The notes beneath the pieces were generated by a model. It was not told where the DNA came from and ran no database searches. It saw only the letters and a list, made by a program, of their open reading frames with translations. From DASYSA01 sp036003885 (GTDB lineage Bacteria > Acidobacteriota > Blastocatellia > UBA7656), in NCBI GenBank assembly GCA_036003885.1, contig DASYSA010000693.1, forward strand, positions 1 to 27,165: 27,165 nt of DNA. Reading direction: 5' to 3'. Within the stretch, counting starts at the first letter, position 1. Each line of letters opens with the position of its first letter. The position numbers and the translations under genes are program-made. This document shows positions 8,160 to 15,457 of the stretch, piece by piece.

Positions 8160-9149
8160 ATGGAGACGGGAGACAAGAGCGTAGTCTGCATAGACGTCGG
8201 CACGACCAACGCGCGCGGATGGCTTGTATCGGGCGATGTGGTGCTTGCCCGGGCGCAAACTCAAGTTGGCGTGCGCGACTCAGCTCGTGAGGGATCGGCA
8301 ACGCGACTGCGCTCTGCACTGAAAGACTTGATCGCCAGGGTTTGCGCAGGAGCTCCGCCTCCGTCGTACGTTGCTGCCGCGGGTATGATCACTTCGTCGC
8401 TCGGCCTCGCTGAAGTGGCACACATCGAAGCGCCCGCCGGCCTCGAAGACCTCGCCCGATCAGTCGAGCGACACTCGTTCTCTGATGTTACCGAATTTCC
8501 GCTCTATTTGGTTCCAGGAGTTCGGACGGGCCCGATGCGCACAGTCCTGGATACAATCAGCAACACTGACGTGATGCGGGGCGAAGAGACTTTGTGCGTT
8601 GGCTTGATGGGAAGCGGTTTGCTGAAAGGGCCGACGACGCTGCTGAACCTGGGATCGCATTGGAAGGCGATTCGAATCGACGAAAGGCAGCGCATACAAT
8701 CGAGTGTCACAACTCTGTCCGGCGAGCTCATTCATACCGCTCAGACCCAGACCATCCTGGCGAGCGCAGTACCACGCGAACGGCTGGCCGCGGTAGACGA
8801 CTGTTGGGTCGATGCCGGCATGCAGGAGGGACGCAGGTCGGGCATATCGCGTGCGCTCTTCTGCGTGAGGTTGTTGGAGCAGAAGTGCGATGGCAGTCCC
8901 GAGCAGCGGCTTTCCTTTCTGGCCGGCGTCTTCATCGGTGCCGATCTCGATGCGTTCATGGCACGAAGGGCACTGGGCGGAGACGGCCTGGTCGTAATCA
9001 CAGGAGGCGGCGCATTGGCCCAGGCCTGGTTGCGCGCTCTCTCACGGTCTTCGATACGGGCGGCGGTGTTGAGTGAATCCGAGGTCGAGCACGGGTTGCT
9101 TGAAGGCCTGAAGTCCATCGTTGAGAAGAGTTCAGAATATGGCCGTTAG
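8160..9149 (+). CDS. dgoK: 2-dehydro-3-deoxygalactonokinase-like protein (DgoK family)
   Basis: The protein is about 330 residues. It starts with the sugar-kinase phosphate-1 motif (VCIDVGTTNARGWLV, compare DWGTTNLR in DgoK), then VPGVRTG and MRGEET in the middle as in DgoK, LLNLGSHWKAI at the place of the DgoK LPGTHSKW loop, FLAGVFIGADLDAF, and the C-terminal adenosine motif VVITGGGALAQAWLRAL. DgoK phosphorylates 2-keto-3-deoxy-galactonate with ATP in the cytoplasm. The changed LNLGSHWK loop suggests a related rather than identical substrate. The ATG at 8160 is 29 nt after the dehydratase stop; an in-frame TTG at 8127 overlaps that stop and could be an alternative start. The gene fits the enolase-family dehydratase upstream. 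Confidence 0.8.
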   Translation: METGDKSVVCIDVGTTNARGWLVSGDVVLARAQTQVGVRDSAREGSATRLRSALKDLIARVCAGAPPPSYVAAAGMITSSLGLAEVAHIEAPAGLEDLARSVERHSFSDVTEFPLYLVPGVRTGPMRTVLDTISNTDVMRGEETLCVGLMGSGLLKGPTTLLNLGSHWKAIRIDERQRIQSSVTTLSGELIHTAQTQTILASAVPRERLAAVDDCWVDAGMQEGRRSGISRALFCVRLLEQKCDGSPEQRLSFLAGVFIGADLDAFMARRALGGDGLVVITGGGALAQAWLRALSRSSIRAAVLSESEVEHGLLEGLKSIVEKSSEYGR

Positions 9150-9192
9150 GCGAAGACTGCGCTCGCAACTTTCTGTCTAAGGCCCTGGGTAT

Positions 9193-9229
9193 GCACGCTT
9201 CCAGCGTGCGTGTGAGGATCTCCACACGC
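9193..9229. repeat. Two overlapping hairpins between dgoK and dinB-like genes
   Basis: GCACGC (9193-9198) and GCGTGC (9204-9209) form a 6-bp stem with a 5-nt loop. GCGTGTG (9208-9214) and CACACGC (9223-9229) form a second stem that shares bases with the first, so the two are mutually exclusive. The unit resembles a REP-type intergenic element. There is no T-run. Confidence 0.5.
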
Positions 9230-9262
9230 AAGATAGCAGCGTTGATGAACAGGTGATGTCAA

Positions 9263-9748
9263 GTGAACGAGATTGAGAGAATAAAGGACCAACTGACGCG
9301 GGGCTTCGATGGGGACGCGTGGTATGGCCCGTCGCTCGCGGATGCGCTTGCCGATGTGCCCGCTGAACAAGCGGCCGCCAGATCTCTTCCTCACGCGCAC
9401 AGCATCTGGGAGATCGTTCTTCATGTCGCCGCGTGGGAAAACGCGGTCAGGACGAGGCTGGAGACCGGCCTTGTTGATCTGCCCGCCGAAGGAGATTGGC
9501 CTATTGTCGGCGATACGAGCGCGCGCACGTGGAGCGAGACACTCGCCCAACTCGAACGGGGCCATCGCGAACTATCAGAAGCGATCGCGAGGCTAGGCGA
9601 TGATCGGCTTGAACAGACTCTCGGAAGCAAGCGCGACAGGCCCACCGGCGGAGGGGTTTCGGTCTACACGACGCTTCACGGCGTCATCCAGCACACCGCC
9701 TATCACACCGGACAAATCGCGCTACTCAAGAAGGCATCACTGCGATGA
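9263..9748 (+). CDS. DinB family protein (putative metal-dependent, YfiT/DUF664-like)
   Basis: The 161-residue four-helix-bundle protein has the DinB/YfiT metal triad: His in IVLHVAAWEN (about H54) and two His in IQHTAYHTGQI (about H144 and H148), the classic HxxxH pair near the C-terminus. Proteins of this fold include mycothiol- or bacillithiol-dependent S-transferases and many of unknown function, including DNA-damage-inducible DinB in Bacillus. The start is GTG at 9263 with AGGTG upstream. The stop overlaps the next ATG by 4 nt (ATGA at 9745-9748), so it is translationally coupled to the hydrolase. A role in sugar metabolism is not evident; it may act in detoxification. Confidence 0.85.
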   Translation: MNEIERIKDQLTRGFDGDAWYGPSLADALADVPAEQAAARSLPHAHSIWEIVLHVAAWENAVRTRLETGLVDLPAEGDWPIVGDTSARTWSETLAQLERGHRELSEAIARLGDDRLEQTLGSKRDRPTGGGVSVYTTLHGVIQHTAYHTGQIALLKKASLR

Positions 9749-10782
9749 TCGAACGAAGAGAATTCTTGAAATACTCGACTGCTATGATTGGCCTCGGAGC
9801 TGGCCTGGTTATGAACACAAGTGCACAAGGGGAGATGTCCGCGAGGCAGTTCGTACTTCACCAGGCAAGACGCCGGCGAGAACTATGGGACTTGCTGGGG
9901 GACCTGCCGCTTAAGCACAAACCGAAACCGCCAAAGCTCATTAAGACCGAGAAGCACGACGGCTACACGCTTGAGCACATCGAGCTCGACTTGAACGGCC
10001 TTGAGCCAGTGCGGGCTTTGCTCTTGATTCCGGATCGCAGACAAAAGAGAGCGCCGGGCCTGTTGTACATTCACGCTCACGGCGGCACCTATGAGCTTGG
10101 CAAGGAAGAGCTGATCAAGGGTCGCAACATTCTCCCGGCTTATGCTCCTGTCTGCGCCGAGAAGGGGCTGGTCACGCTGGCGATCGACAGTTGGTGCTTC
10201 TCCGAGCGCAAGCACGCGGCCAATGGTTCTCAAGGAGAGCAGGACGCGTTCAAGCTCATGCTTTGGCGAGGACAGGTGCTTTGGGGAATGATGATGTGGG
10301 ATGAGTTTCAAGCGGTGAGCTATCTGGCGAGCCGCGCTGAAGTAGATCCCGATCGCCTTGGAGCATTCGGGCTCTCGATGGGCTCGACCAAAGCCTGGTG
10401 GCTGGCGGCGCTCGACTCCCGGATCAAGCTGTGTATTGATCTCTGTTGCTTAACCGACTACCAAGAGCTGATCAAGATCGATAACCTGAAAGGCCATGGT
10501 GTCTACTACTACGTGCCGTCCTTGTTGAAGCACTTTCAATCGCCCGAGATCAACGAGTTGGTCGTCCCCCGCCCTCGTTTGAGTTTGAACGGCCGGAAGG
10601 ACTTGCTGACTCCGGTGGCGGGTGTCGAGCACATCCGCGACCATCTTATGCAGCGGTACAAGAGGTATGGCCGCACGGAAGACTGCCGGATCGAGTTATT
10701 CGACTGCGGCCACGAGGAGACGCCCGAGATGCGAAAGGTGGTGTCAGAGTGGCTGGATCGATATCTGGTGAATGCGCATTAA
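9745..10782 (+). CDS. Alpha/beta-hydrolase (dienelactone hydrolase/acetyl-esterase-like) with a probable export leader
   Basis: The 345-residue protein begins MIERREFLKYSTAMIGLGAG, which resembles a weak twin-arginine leader with one Arg pair, so export is plausible. The hydrolase core is complete: an oxyanion-side HAHGG near residue 113, the nucleophile elbow FGLSMGST (Ser about 211), the acid in GRKDLLTP (Asp about 286) and the catalytic His in DCGHEETPE (about 323). Relatives are carbohydrate or small-ester hydrolases. The coupling to a DinB-fold gene and the position at the end of a sugar-acid operon suggest removal of an acyl group from a sugar substrate, which is inference. The stop codon lies against a short word repeat. 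Confidence 0.82.
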   Translation: MIERREFLKYSTAMIGLGAGLVMNTSAQGEMSARQFVLHQARRRRELWDLLGDLPLKHKPKPPKLIKTEKHDGYTLEHIELDLNGLEPVRALLLIPDRRQKRAPGLLYIHAHGGTYELGKEELIKGRNILPAYAPVCAEKGLVTLAIDSWCFSERKHAANGSQGEQDAFKLMLWRGQVLWGMMMWDEFQAVSYLASRAEVDPDRLGAFGLSMGSTKAWWLAALDSRIKLCIDLCCLTDYQELIKIDNLKGHGVYYYVPSLLKHFQSPEINELVVPRPRLSLNGRKDLLTPVAGVEHIRDHLMQRYKRYGRTEDCRIELFDCGHEETPEMRKVVSEWLDRYLVNAH

Positions 10783-10798
10783 CGCAATGGCGCAATGG
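10771..10798. repeat. Palindrome plus 8-bp tandem word at the hydrolase stop codon
   Basis: AATGCGCATT (10771-10780) is a perfect 10-bp palindrome that runs into the TAA stop (10780-10782). Two copies of CGCAATGG follow directly (10783-10790 and 10791-10798). It resembles the other word repeats in this window, several of which also sit at stop codons. Confidence 0.55.
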
Positions 10799-11074
10799 TC
10801 AGACCTCAGGTCTTACGACCACTGCCACTCGTCCTCGTTCCACGCGCTCTGTAACGACAACGGCTCGTCCAGGAGTCGATCATCACCATCCTTGGCCATT
10901 CGGGCAAAGGCCCTCCTCCCATCCCTCGCGAGGGATCCTAGCCGACCGTATGAAACTTTTCGATCATCATTCACTGGGCGATGATAGTTGGCCACTAACT
11001 GTGGTCAAGGAACTGCATTCGTATGAGCGCTGAGTGCTGCCGATCAGCCCGTTCCGGTGTAGAATGATCACGAA
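10799..11074. other. Intergenic region between the sugar locus and the Kdp locus
   Basis: No gene is supported here. It contains AGACCT/AGGTCT (10801-10813), a perfect 16-bp palindrome ATCCCTCGCGAGGGAT (10921-10936), and a possible weak -10 element TAGAAT at 11060-11065 only 9 nt before the kinase ATG. That spacing would give a nearly leaderless mRNA. The palindrome could be an operator or a bidirectional boundary element. Confidence 0.45.
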
Positions 11075-12646
11075 ATGACAAGCGCCTCGCGTCAGAACTG
11101 GATCGGGCTCGGCCTTGCCCTCGCCGGCGTCATCGGCGTAACCCTTCTCTATAGCCGTTTCCTCACCGATGTGAAGCCCACAACAGTAGCTCTTAGCCTG
11201 CTGCTCGTCGTGCTCGCCGCCGCCTCGAAGTACGGCCTCGGTCCCAGCATCGCCGCCTCGGTCGCCGGAATGTTTTGCTTTAACTACTTCTTTCTTGCGC
11301 CCGTCGGCACGTTGACAATCCACGAGCCGCAAGACTGGATCGCTCTGTTTACTTTTCTAATCACCGCGGTCACTGCAAGCCAGTTGTCATCCGCCGCACG
11401 CGCTCGCGCCAGAGACGCCGAGAGACGTCGCGAAGAAATGCTCAAACTCTATCAATTGAGCCGAGCGATAATTGCGACACCCGATTCCGAAACTGCGATC
11501 GCTTCAGTTGCCGGGCAGGTGGCGGAAGTGTTTGGGTTCGGCTACTGTGCGGTTTATGTTCCGAGCGATGCTGGCAAATGGCGGCGACTGGCCATCGCGA
11601 CCGAGCTATCTTTCGAGCCTGCCCAACCGAAGATCGACAGGGCGTTCAACTCCGGTGACGTCACGATAACCCCTGGCGCTGTCATTACTGATGAAGCCCT
11701 ACCCGGAATGAGCGCAACATATGCCCCCCTGAAGGTGGGGGTCCGATCGGTCGGGGTGATGGTGCTGATCTCTCATAGTCTCGAGCGAAACACCGTCGAG
11801 GCCATCGCCGGGCTTGTGGCTCTCGCCCTTGAACGCGCTCGCTTTCTCACCGAGGTCAGCCGCACCGAGGCCTTGAGACAGAGTGAGCGATTGAAATCGG
11901 CATTGCTCGACGCGGTCACTCACGATATTCGCACGCCGCTCACGTCAATCAAGGCATCTGTCACTACGCTTCTCGAGGAGCTGCGGGGCAGGAGGAACAC
12001 AGCCACGCTGGACGCGGAGGGAAGAACAGAGATGCTGGAGGTCATAGATGAAGAGGCCGATCGCCTCAACCGCTTTGTCGAGGGCCTCATCGAGCTTGCC
12101 CGCATCGAAGCAGGAGAGATGCAGTTGCAACGCCGATGGGGAGCCGTCGATGAAATTGTTCTGGCCGCACTCTCGCGCGCCGAACCGCTTACTCGCAAGA
12201 ACGCGATCGAGGTTTCGCTTGAACCCGACCTTCCTCTCGTCCGGGTCGACGCACATGCGGTAGCTGAAGTTGTCTATACGCTCGTCGACAACGCTGCGAA
12301 GTACTCACCGCCGGGAAGCCGCATCCGCGTCGCGGCTAACCGCACAGGGGACGACATGGTGAGGCTGGCAGTTGAAAATGAAGGGGCCGGAATTCCGGTC
12401 GAATTACGCGAGCGTGTCTTTGATAAGTTCTTTCGCGCGATGAGGGACGGCGACTCAGGCACGTCAGGGACAGGTATGGGGCTGGCCATCGCGCGGGGCA
12501 TAGTCGAAGCGCACGGGGGGCGGATCTGGGTCGAGGACAGAAGCGCGGGACGCGGAACCGTGGTTGCGCTCACCCTCCCGGTCGGGGACAAAGAGGAGGC
12601 AGCCGAATTGACCGCCAGGGAGTCCGAAGTTAGCAAGAGTTCCTGA
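11075..12646 (+). CDS. KdpD-like sensor histidine kinase (membrane DUF4118, GAF, HisKA, HATPase) without the KdpD N-terminal domain
   Basis: The 523-residue protein corresponds to the C-terminal half of KdpD. About residues 5-105 form the DUF4118 membrane module with four predicted helices, including the KdpD-like KYGLGPSIAASVAGMFCFNYFF. A charged linker and a GAF-like region (about 120-265) follow. The H-box LLDAVTHDIRTPL places the phospho-acceptor at His283. The N-box (DNAAKYSPPG) and G2 box (GTGMGLAIARGIVEAHGG) are intact, so it should autophosphorylate. It lacks the roughly 370-residue cytosolic KdpD/USP domain normally fused at the N-terminus; a protein made only of that domain is encoded at 22002-23147. 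kdpE starts 40 nt downstream, so this is the likely KdpE kinase for turgor or K+ limitation. Confidence 0.87.
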   Translation: MTSASRQNWIGLGLALAGVIGVTLLYSRFLTDVKPTTVALSLLLVVLAAASKYGLGPSIAASVAGMFCFNYFFLAPVGTLTIHEPQDWIALFTFLITAVTASQLSSAARARARDAERRREEMLKLYQLSRAIIATPDSETAIASVAGQVAEVFGFGYCAVYVPSDAGKWRRLAIATELSFEPAQPKIDRAFNSGDVTITPGAVITDEALPGMSATYAPLKVGVRSVGVMVLISHSLERNTVEAIAGLVALALERARFLTEVSRTEALRQSERLKSALLDAVTHDIRTPLTSIKASVTTLLEELRGRRNTATLDAEGRTEMLEVIDEEADRLNRFVEGLIELARIEAGEMQLQRRWGAVDEIVLAALSRAEPLTRKNAIEVSLEPDLPLVRVDAHAVAEVVYTLVDNAAKYSPPGSRIRVAANRTGDDMVRLAVENEGAGIPVELRERVFDKFFRAMRDGDSGTSGTGMGLAIARGIVEAHGGRIWVEDRSAGRGTVVALTLPVGDKEEAAELTARESEVSKSS

Positions 12647-12686
12647 ACAACCGGCCGATGTTCTGCGTTTGCACCTGTACAAAATC

Positions 12687-13388
12687 ATGACCGAAAAGCA
12701 ACGCATTCTCATCGTGGACGACGAGCCGCAGATCACGCGCGTATTGAGGAGGAGCCTCACGACGCACGGCTACGATGTGCGCACCGCGGCGGATGGTGAG
12801 AGTGCGCTCGAGACACTGGGCGACTGGTCTCCGGATCTGGTAGTCACGGACCTGTCAATGCCCAATATGAACGGGCTCGAACTCTGCAAACGGCTGCGGA
12901 CCGTTTCAAAGATTCCGATAATCGTCCTTTCCGTGAGGGGTGAGGAACAGATAAAAGTCGAGGCGCTGGATGCCGGCGCGGACGACTATGTCACCAAGCC
13001 CTTCGGCATGGACGAACTGCTCGCGCGTATCCGGGCCGCTTTGCGGCGCGCGCCTGAGCAACAGGCTGACGATCCAGCTTCAACAGTATTAGAGGCAGGT
13101 GACTTTCGTATCGACCTCGAAACTCGCAGTGTGGCCGTTCAAACCCGCGAAGTGCATCTGACCCCGAAGGAATACGACCTCCTGGTCTACCTGATCCGCC
13201 ATCCCGGCAAAGTCCTCACGCATCGCACGCTGCTTGCTGCCATCTGGGGTGGCAATTACGTCGAGCAGACCGAATACCTGCGTGTTTTCGTCGGCCAACT
13301 CAGAAAAAAGATCGAGCCTGACCCATCGTCGCCGCGCTACGTTCTCACCGAACCGTGGATCGGCTATCGTTTCGATCCAGGGACATAA
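12687..13388 (+). CDS. kdpE: OmpR-family response regulator, KdpE-like
   Basis: The 233-residue regulator has a receiver domain (ILIVDDEPQITRVL; phospho-acceptor in VVTDLSMP, Asp55; conserved Lys in DDYVTKPFG) and a winged-helix DNA-binding domain (VHLTPKEYDLLVYLIRHPGKVLTHRTLL, then a YLRVFVGQLRKKIEPD recognition region and the C-terminal GYRF hairpin). KdpE activates kdpFABC by binding direct repeats with an 11-bp spacing. It follows its kinase by 40 nt, and the first 11-bp repeat operator begins 26 nt after its stop. I chose the ATG at 12687; an in-frame TTG at 12669 is less likely. No strong Shine-Dalgarno is visible, so translation may depend on the upstream gene. Confidence 0.9.
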   Translation: MTEKQRILIVDDEPQITRVLRRSLTTHGYDVRTAADGESALETLGDWSPDLVVTDLSMPNMNGLELCKRLRTVSKIPIIVLSVRGEEQIKVEALDAGADDYVTKPFGMDELLARIRAALRRAPEQQADDPASTVLEAGDFRIDLETRSVAVQTREVHLTPKEYDLLVYLIRHPGKVLTHRTLLAAIWGGNYVEQTEYLRVFVGQLRKKIEPDPSSPRYVLTEPWIGYRFDPGT

Positions 13389-13413
13389 ATCGCATCCCTT
13401 TCCAGCCCGGGAT

Positions 13414-13469
13414 CTTTACGATCTCTTTATTAACGTTTTACTCCCAACTTATATCTGCGGTGCTACCTT
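13414..13469 (+). promoter_or_regulatory. Putative KdpE operator-promoter 1 (kdp operon): four 11-bp repeats plus -10
   Basis: TTTA at 13415, 13426 and 13437 and CTTA at 13448 are spaced exactly 11 bp apart. The -10 box TACCTT starts 16 nt after the fourth element (13464-13469). The start site would be near 13476, about 41 nt before the first ATG of the operon. The geometry is identical at 23287-23342 and 26698-26753. Confidence 0.75.
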
Positions 13470-13516
13470 GGATAAGGTGGTTGGTAAGCAAGCCAACGAC
13501 ACAAGGGGGTTTCCAA

Positions 13517-13870
13517 ATGAACAATCTATTGGGACCAGTTCTGGCGATAGTAGGCACCGCTCTGTTGCTGTTACTTCGCGAGTTCGTCTTATCGGTCGGA
13601 AAGAAGAACAGGAACTCATCCGGTGCGCGGGATCGCCGACCCATCGTTTCTGGCTCGGATCTTCAGCGCGAAGAACACCTCCGCGCAGATCCAATCAGGG
13701 AATTTGAAGAGCCCGGCCCTGACGCGAGCTCAATTGAAGTTGACGAATTCCTTGCCGAGTTACGCGCCAAGGCACAAGAGCAATCGCCTTCTTCACGAAC
13801 CAAGAACGGCTCGACGAACATTGGCCGGGCACAATCCAACCGGAAGGAAATGACGGGGGACTTGTGGTGA
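13517..13870 (+). CDS. Small single-span membrane protein, first gene of the kdp operon
   Basis: The 117-residue protein has one N-terminal hydrophobic segment (about residues 3-22, LLGPVLAIVGTALLLLLREF). A basic stretch (KKNRNSSGARDRR) follows, then a long polar, probably disordered cytoplasmic tail. I recognise no family. The start is supported by AAGGGGG about 8 nt upstream and by the adjacent putative KdpE promoter. Its stop overlaps the possible GTG start of the next gene. Its place at the head of the kdp operon suggests a role in K+ stress or assembly of the transport system, which is inference. Confidence 0.65.
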   Translation: MNNLLGPVLAIVGTALLLLLREFVLSVGKKNRNSSGARDRRPIVSGSDLQREEHLRADPIREFEEPGPDASSIEVDEFLAELRAKAQEQSPSSRTKNGSTNIGRAQSNRKEMTGDLW

Positions 13871-14714
13871 ACGACGGTTCCAAAGAGCTATCCGCAGATG
13901 TCGCAGATTTCGCAGATGTGAGACCAATGGTGGCCGACCCACCTCCTGGCGTTTCGAGTTGTCCTTTCAGGGCTCTTCATCTGCGGTCTCTGCGCAATCC
14001 GTGGACGACGGGCCTGGTTGTGGCGGGCTTCATGCTGCTGTGGGGGATCTCGACTACCGCTCGCGCACAACAGACGATCTTCAACGTCCCGAGTTCGGAC
14101 GTGCTTGATAAGGGCAAGGTCTATTTCGAGTTGGACGCCACATTCAAACCGAACAAGGACGGCGACAACGTTGTTCCGAGGTTTTCATCCTTCGTGCCAC
14201 GCATCGTCGTGGGCGCGGGTAGAAGAGTTGAGGTCGGATTGAACATCAACGGGAACATTCAGCCGGGTCCGGACGCAACAACCTTCGTCCCGGCGATCAA
14301 ATGGAAAGCATACGATGGGGGCGATAATGGCTGGGCGTTCTTGCTCGGGGATCATCTTTTTATTCCCGTTCGCAACAGGTCGTACGATGCAGGCAACTAC
14401 GTTTACGGGCAGGTCAGCAAAACGCTCAAGACCAAAACGCGATTGACGGCCGGCGTACATGATTTCAGCCCGGATGTGGTCCATCCAAAGAACCGGGCAG
14501 GCGGCCAGTTCGGATTCGAGCAGCCGGTCAATTCGAAGTTCGGTTTTGCAGCGGACTGGTTCACCCATAGAGCGTGGCCGGTTACGTCACGGCGGGCGTA
14601 AATTTCAAGCCGCACCCTAAGGTTACGGGCTATGCAGCCTATTCAATCGGCAACGAGAACGTCACAAGGGGTAACCACTTTTTCTACGTAGCCCTCGGTA
14701 TCAACTTTAACTGA
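13864..14714 (+). CDS. Outer-membrane beta-barrel-like protein in the kdp operon, interrupted by a one-base frameshift
   Basis: The first frame (13864-14601) has a late signal-peptide-like segment (WTTGLVVAGFMLLWG, cut near ARA-QQ). Alternating beta-strand sequence follows (KVYFELDATFKPN, VPRIVVGAGRRVEVGLNING, NYVYGQVSKTLKTKTRLTAGVHDF). It then stops abruptly after DWFTHRAWPVTSRRA. From about 14574 the next frame continues the barrel pattern (VAGYVTAGVNFKPHPKVTGY) and ends in VALGINFN, a typical barrel C-terminus, with a stop at 14712-14714. One missing base near 14567-14574 explains this; it may be a sequencing error or a real mutation. The start is uncertain because the 5' part contains a word repeat (13891-13994); GTG 13864 is only one option. 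If functional, it could be an outer-membrane channel serving K+ uptake. Confidence 0.65.
13891..13994. repeat. 9-bp word repeat CGCAGAT(T/G)T with partial inverted arm
   Basis: CGCAGATGT, CGCAGATTT and CGCAGATGT follow each other at 13893-13919. CCGCAGATG (13892-13900) has its exact reverse complement CATCTGCGG at 13978-13986, with further degenerate copies to 13994. The element lies inside the apparent 5' end of the barrel gene, before its signal peptide. That suggests the true start lies downstream or that the element was inserted there. Confidence 0.65.
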
Positions 14715-14737
14715 ACCGAGGTGGGATCGCTGAACCT

Positions 14738-15025
14738 ATGAAACAGATTCATCCAAACGTCGTCTCGAATGGAACTGCGAAACGGCTTCTCGCGCTCGAG
14801 CGCAAATTAAGAACGCTGATGCTCGACCCATTCCTTGACTCGGAGTCTCACTGGGCCTATGAATTCAGATCTAGGCGTAGCGCCCTCGCCGCGCGGCGAG
14901 GGCTGTTGATTAGCTCAGCGGTCAGGTTTATCGAAGACCTACATCGAAACCTGGACCTCTGTCTGGCTCGGTTCATAGTCTGGCGCGAGACTCGCCGCCG
15001 AAGAAAAGCAGAAAGAAGGCAATGA
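14738..15025 (+). CDS. Small basic hypothetical protein in the kdp operon
   Basis: The 95-residue protein is rich in Arg, Lys and Leu and looks mostly alpha-helical (AKRLLALERKLRTLML, RFIEDLHRNLDLCLARFIVW, then a basic tail RETRRRRKAERRQ). I see no signal peptide or known motif. It lies 23 nt after the barrel gene and 18 nt before a 27-residue membrane peptide gene, in the same direction as kdpFABC. The nearest GAGG is about 16 nt before the ATG, so expression is uncertain. It could be a real operon member or a chance open frame. Confidence 0.5.
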   Translation: MKQIHPNVVSNGTAKRLLALERKLRTLMLDPFLDSESHWAYEFRSRRSALAARRGLLISSAVRFIEDLHRNLDLCLARFIVWRETRRRRKAERRQ

Positions 15026-15043
15026 GAACAAAGGAGTGATGAA

Positions 15044-15127
15044 ATGCTCGATCTAATTTACATAGTGCTGGTTCTCGTTTTCTTTGGTCTTGCATTCTGG
15101 TACGTGCGCTTTTGCGAGCGCGTGTAA
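15044..15127 (+). CDS. 27-residue membrane peptide upstream of kdpF
   Basis: AAGGAG stands 7 nt before the ATG, an excellent ribosome-binding site. The peptide is one transmembrane helix (LIYIVLVLVFFGLAFWYV) with a short FCERV end. Similar mini-proteins with a final Cys-(D/E)-R-(L/V) are, to my recollection, encoded just before kdpF in several Gram-negative kdp operons. The function is not known; a small accessory subunit of KdpFABC is plausible. Confidence 0.65.
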   Translation: MLDLIYIVLVLVFFGLAFWYVRFCERV

Positions 15128-15247
15128 CAAACAGCAAGCATGGATTCGGATGATGTCGGGCTTTAGACAATTGGAGCGACCCTGTTTGGGATCTACGTGG
15201 TCAGCGTGTTTCAGGGCGCATTTCGGCACCAAAAGGCGGAGGAAGTC

Positions 15248-15337
15248 ATGAACACGGAATACATCGTAACCGGAGTCATCGCCCTGTTGCTGCTTGGGTA
15301 CTTGATTTTTGCACTGCTCAAACCGGAGAAGTTTTGA
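15248..15337 (+). CDS. kdpF: KdpF, small subunit of the K+-transporting ATPase
   Basis: The 29-residue peptide MNTEYIVTGVIALLLLGYLI, ending FALLKPEKF, is a typical KdpF: one transmembrane helix, the GYLxFALLxPE(K/R)F signature and the usual length. KdpF stabilises the KdpABC complex in the inner membrane. GGAGG lies 5 nt before the ATG. It precedes kdpA by 120 nt. Confidence 0.88.
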   Translation: MNTEYIVTGVIALLLLGYLIFALLKPEKF

Positions 15338-15457
15338 AGTGGTTGGCGGCTTGTGACGGGTGGCCAGTTAGACCACCGTGGCGAGTGCCAATGCCGTGAC
15401 CGGACAAAACGCTCCTCGCCACGCACTAGTCACTTGTCACTGCGTTAGGGGAACGAA

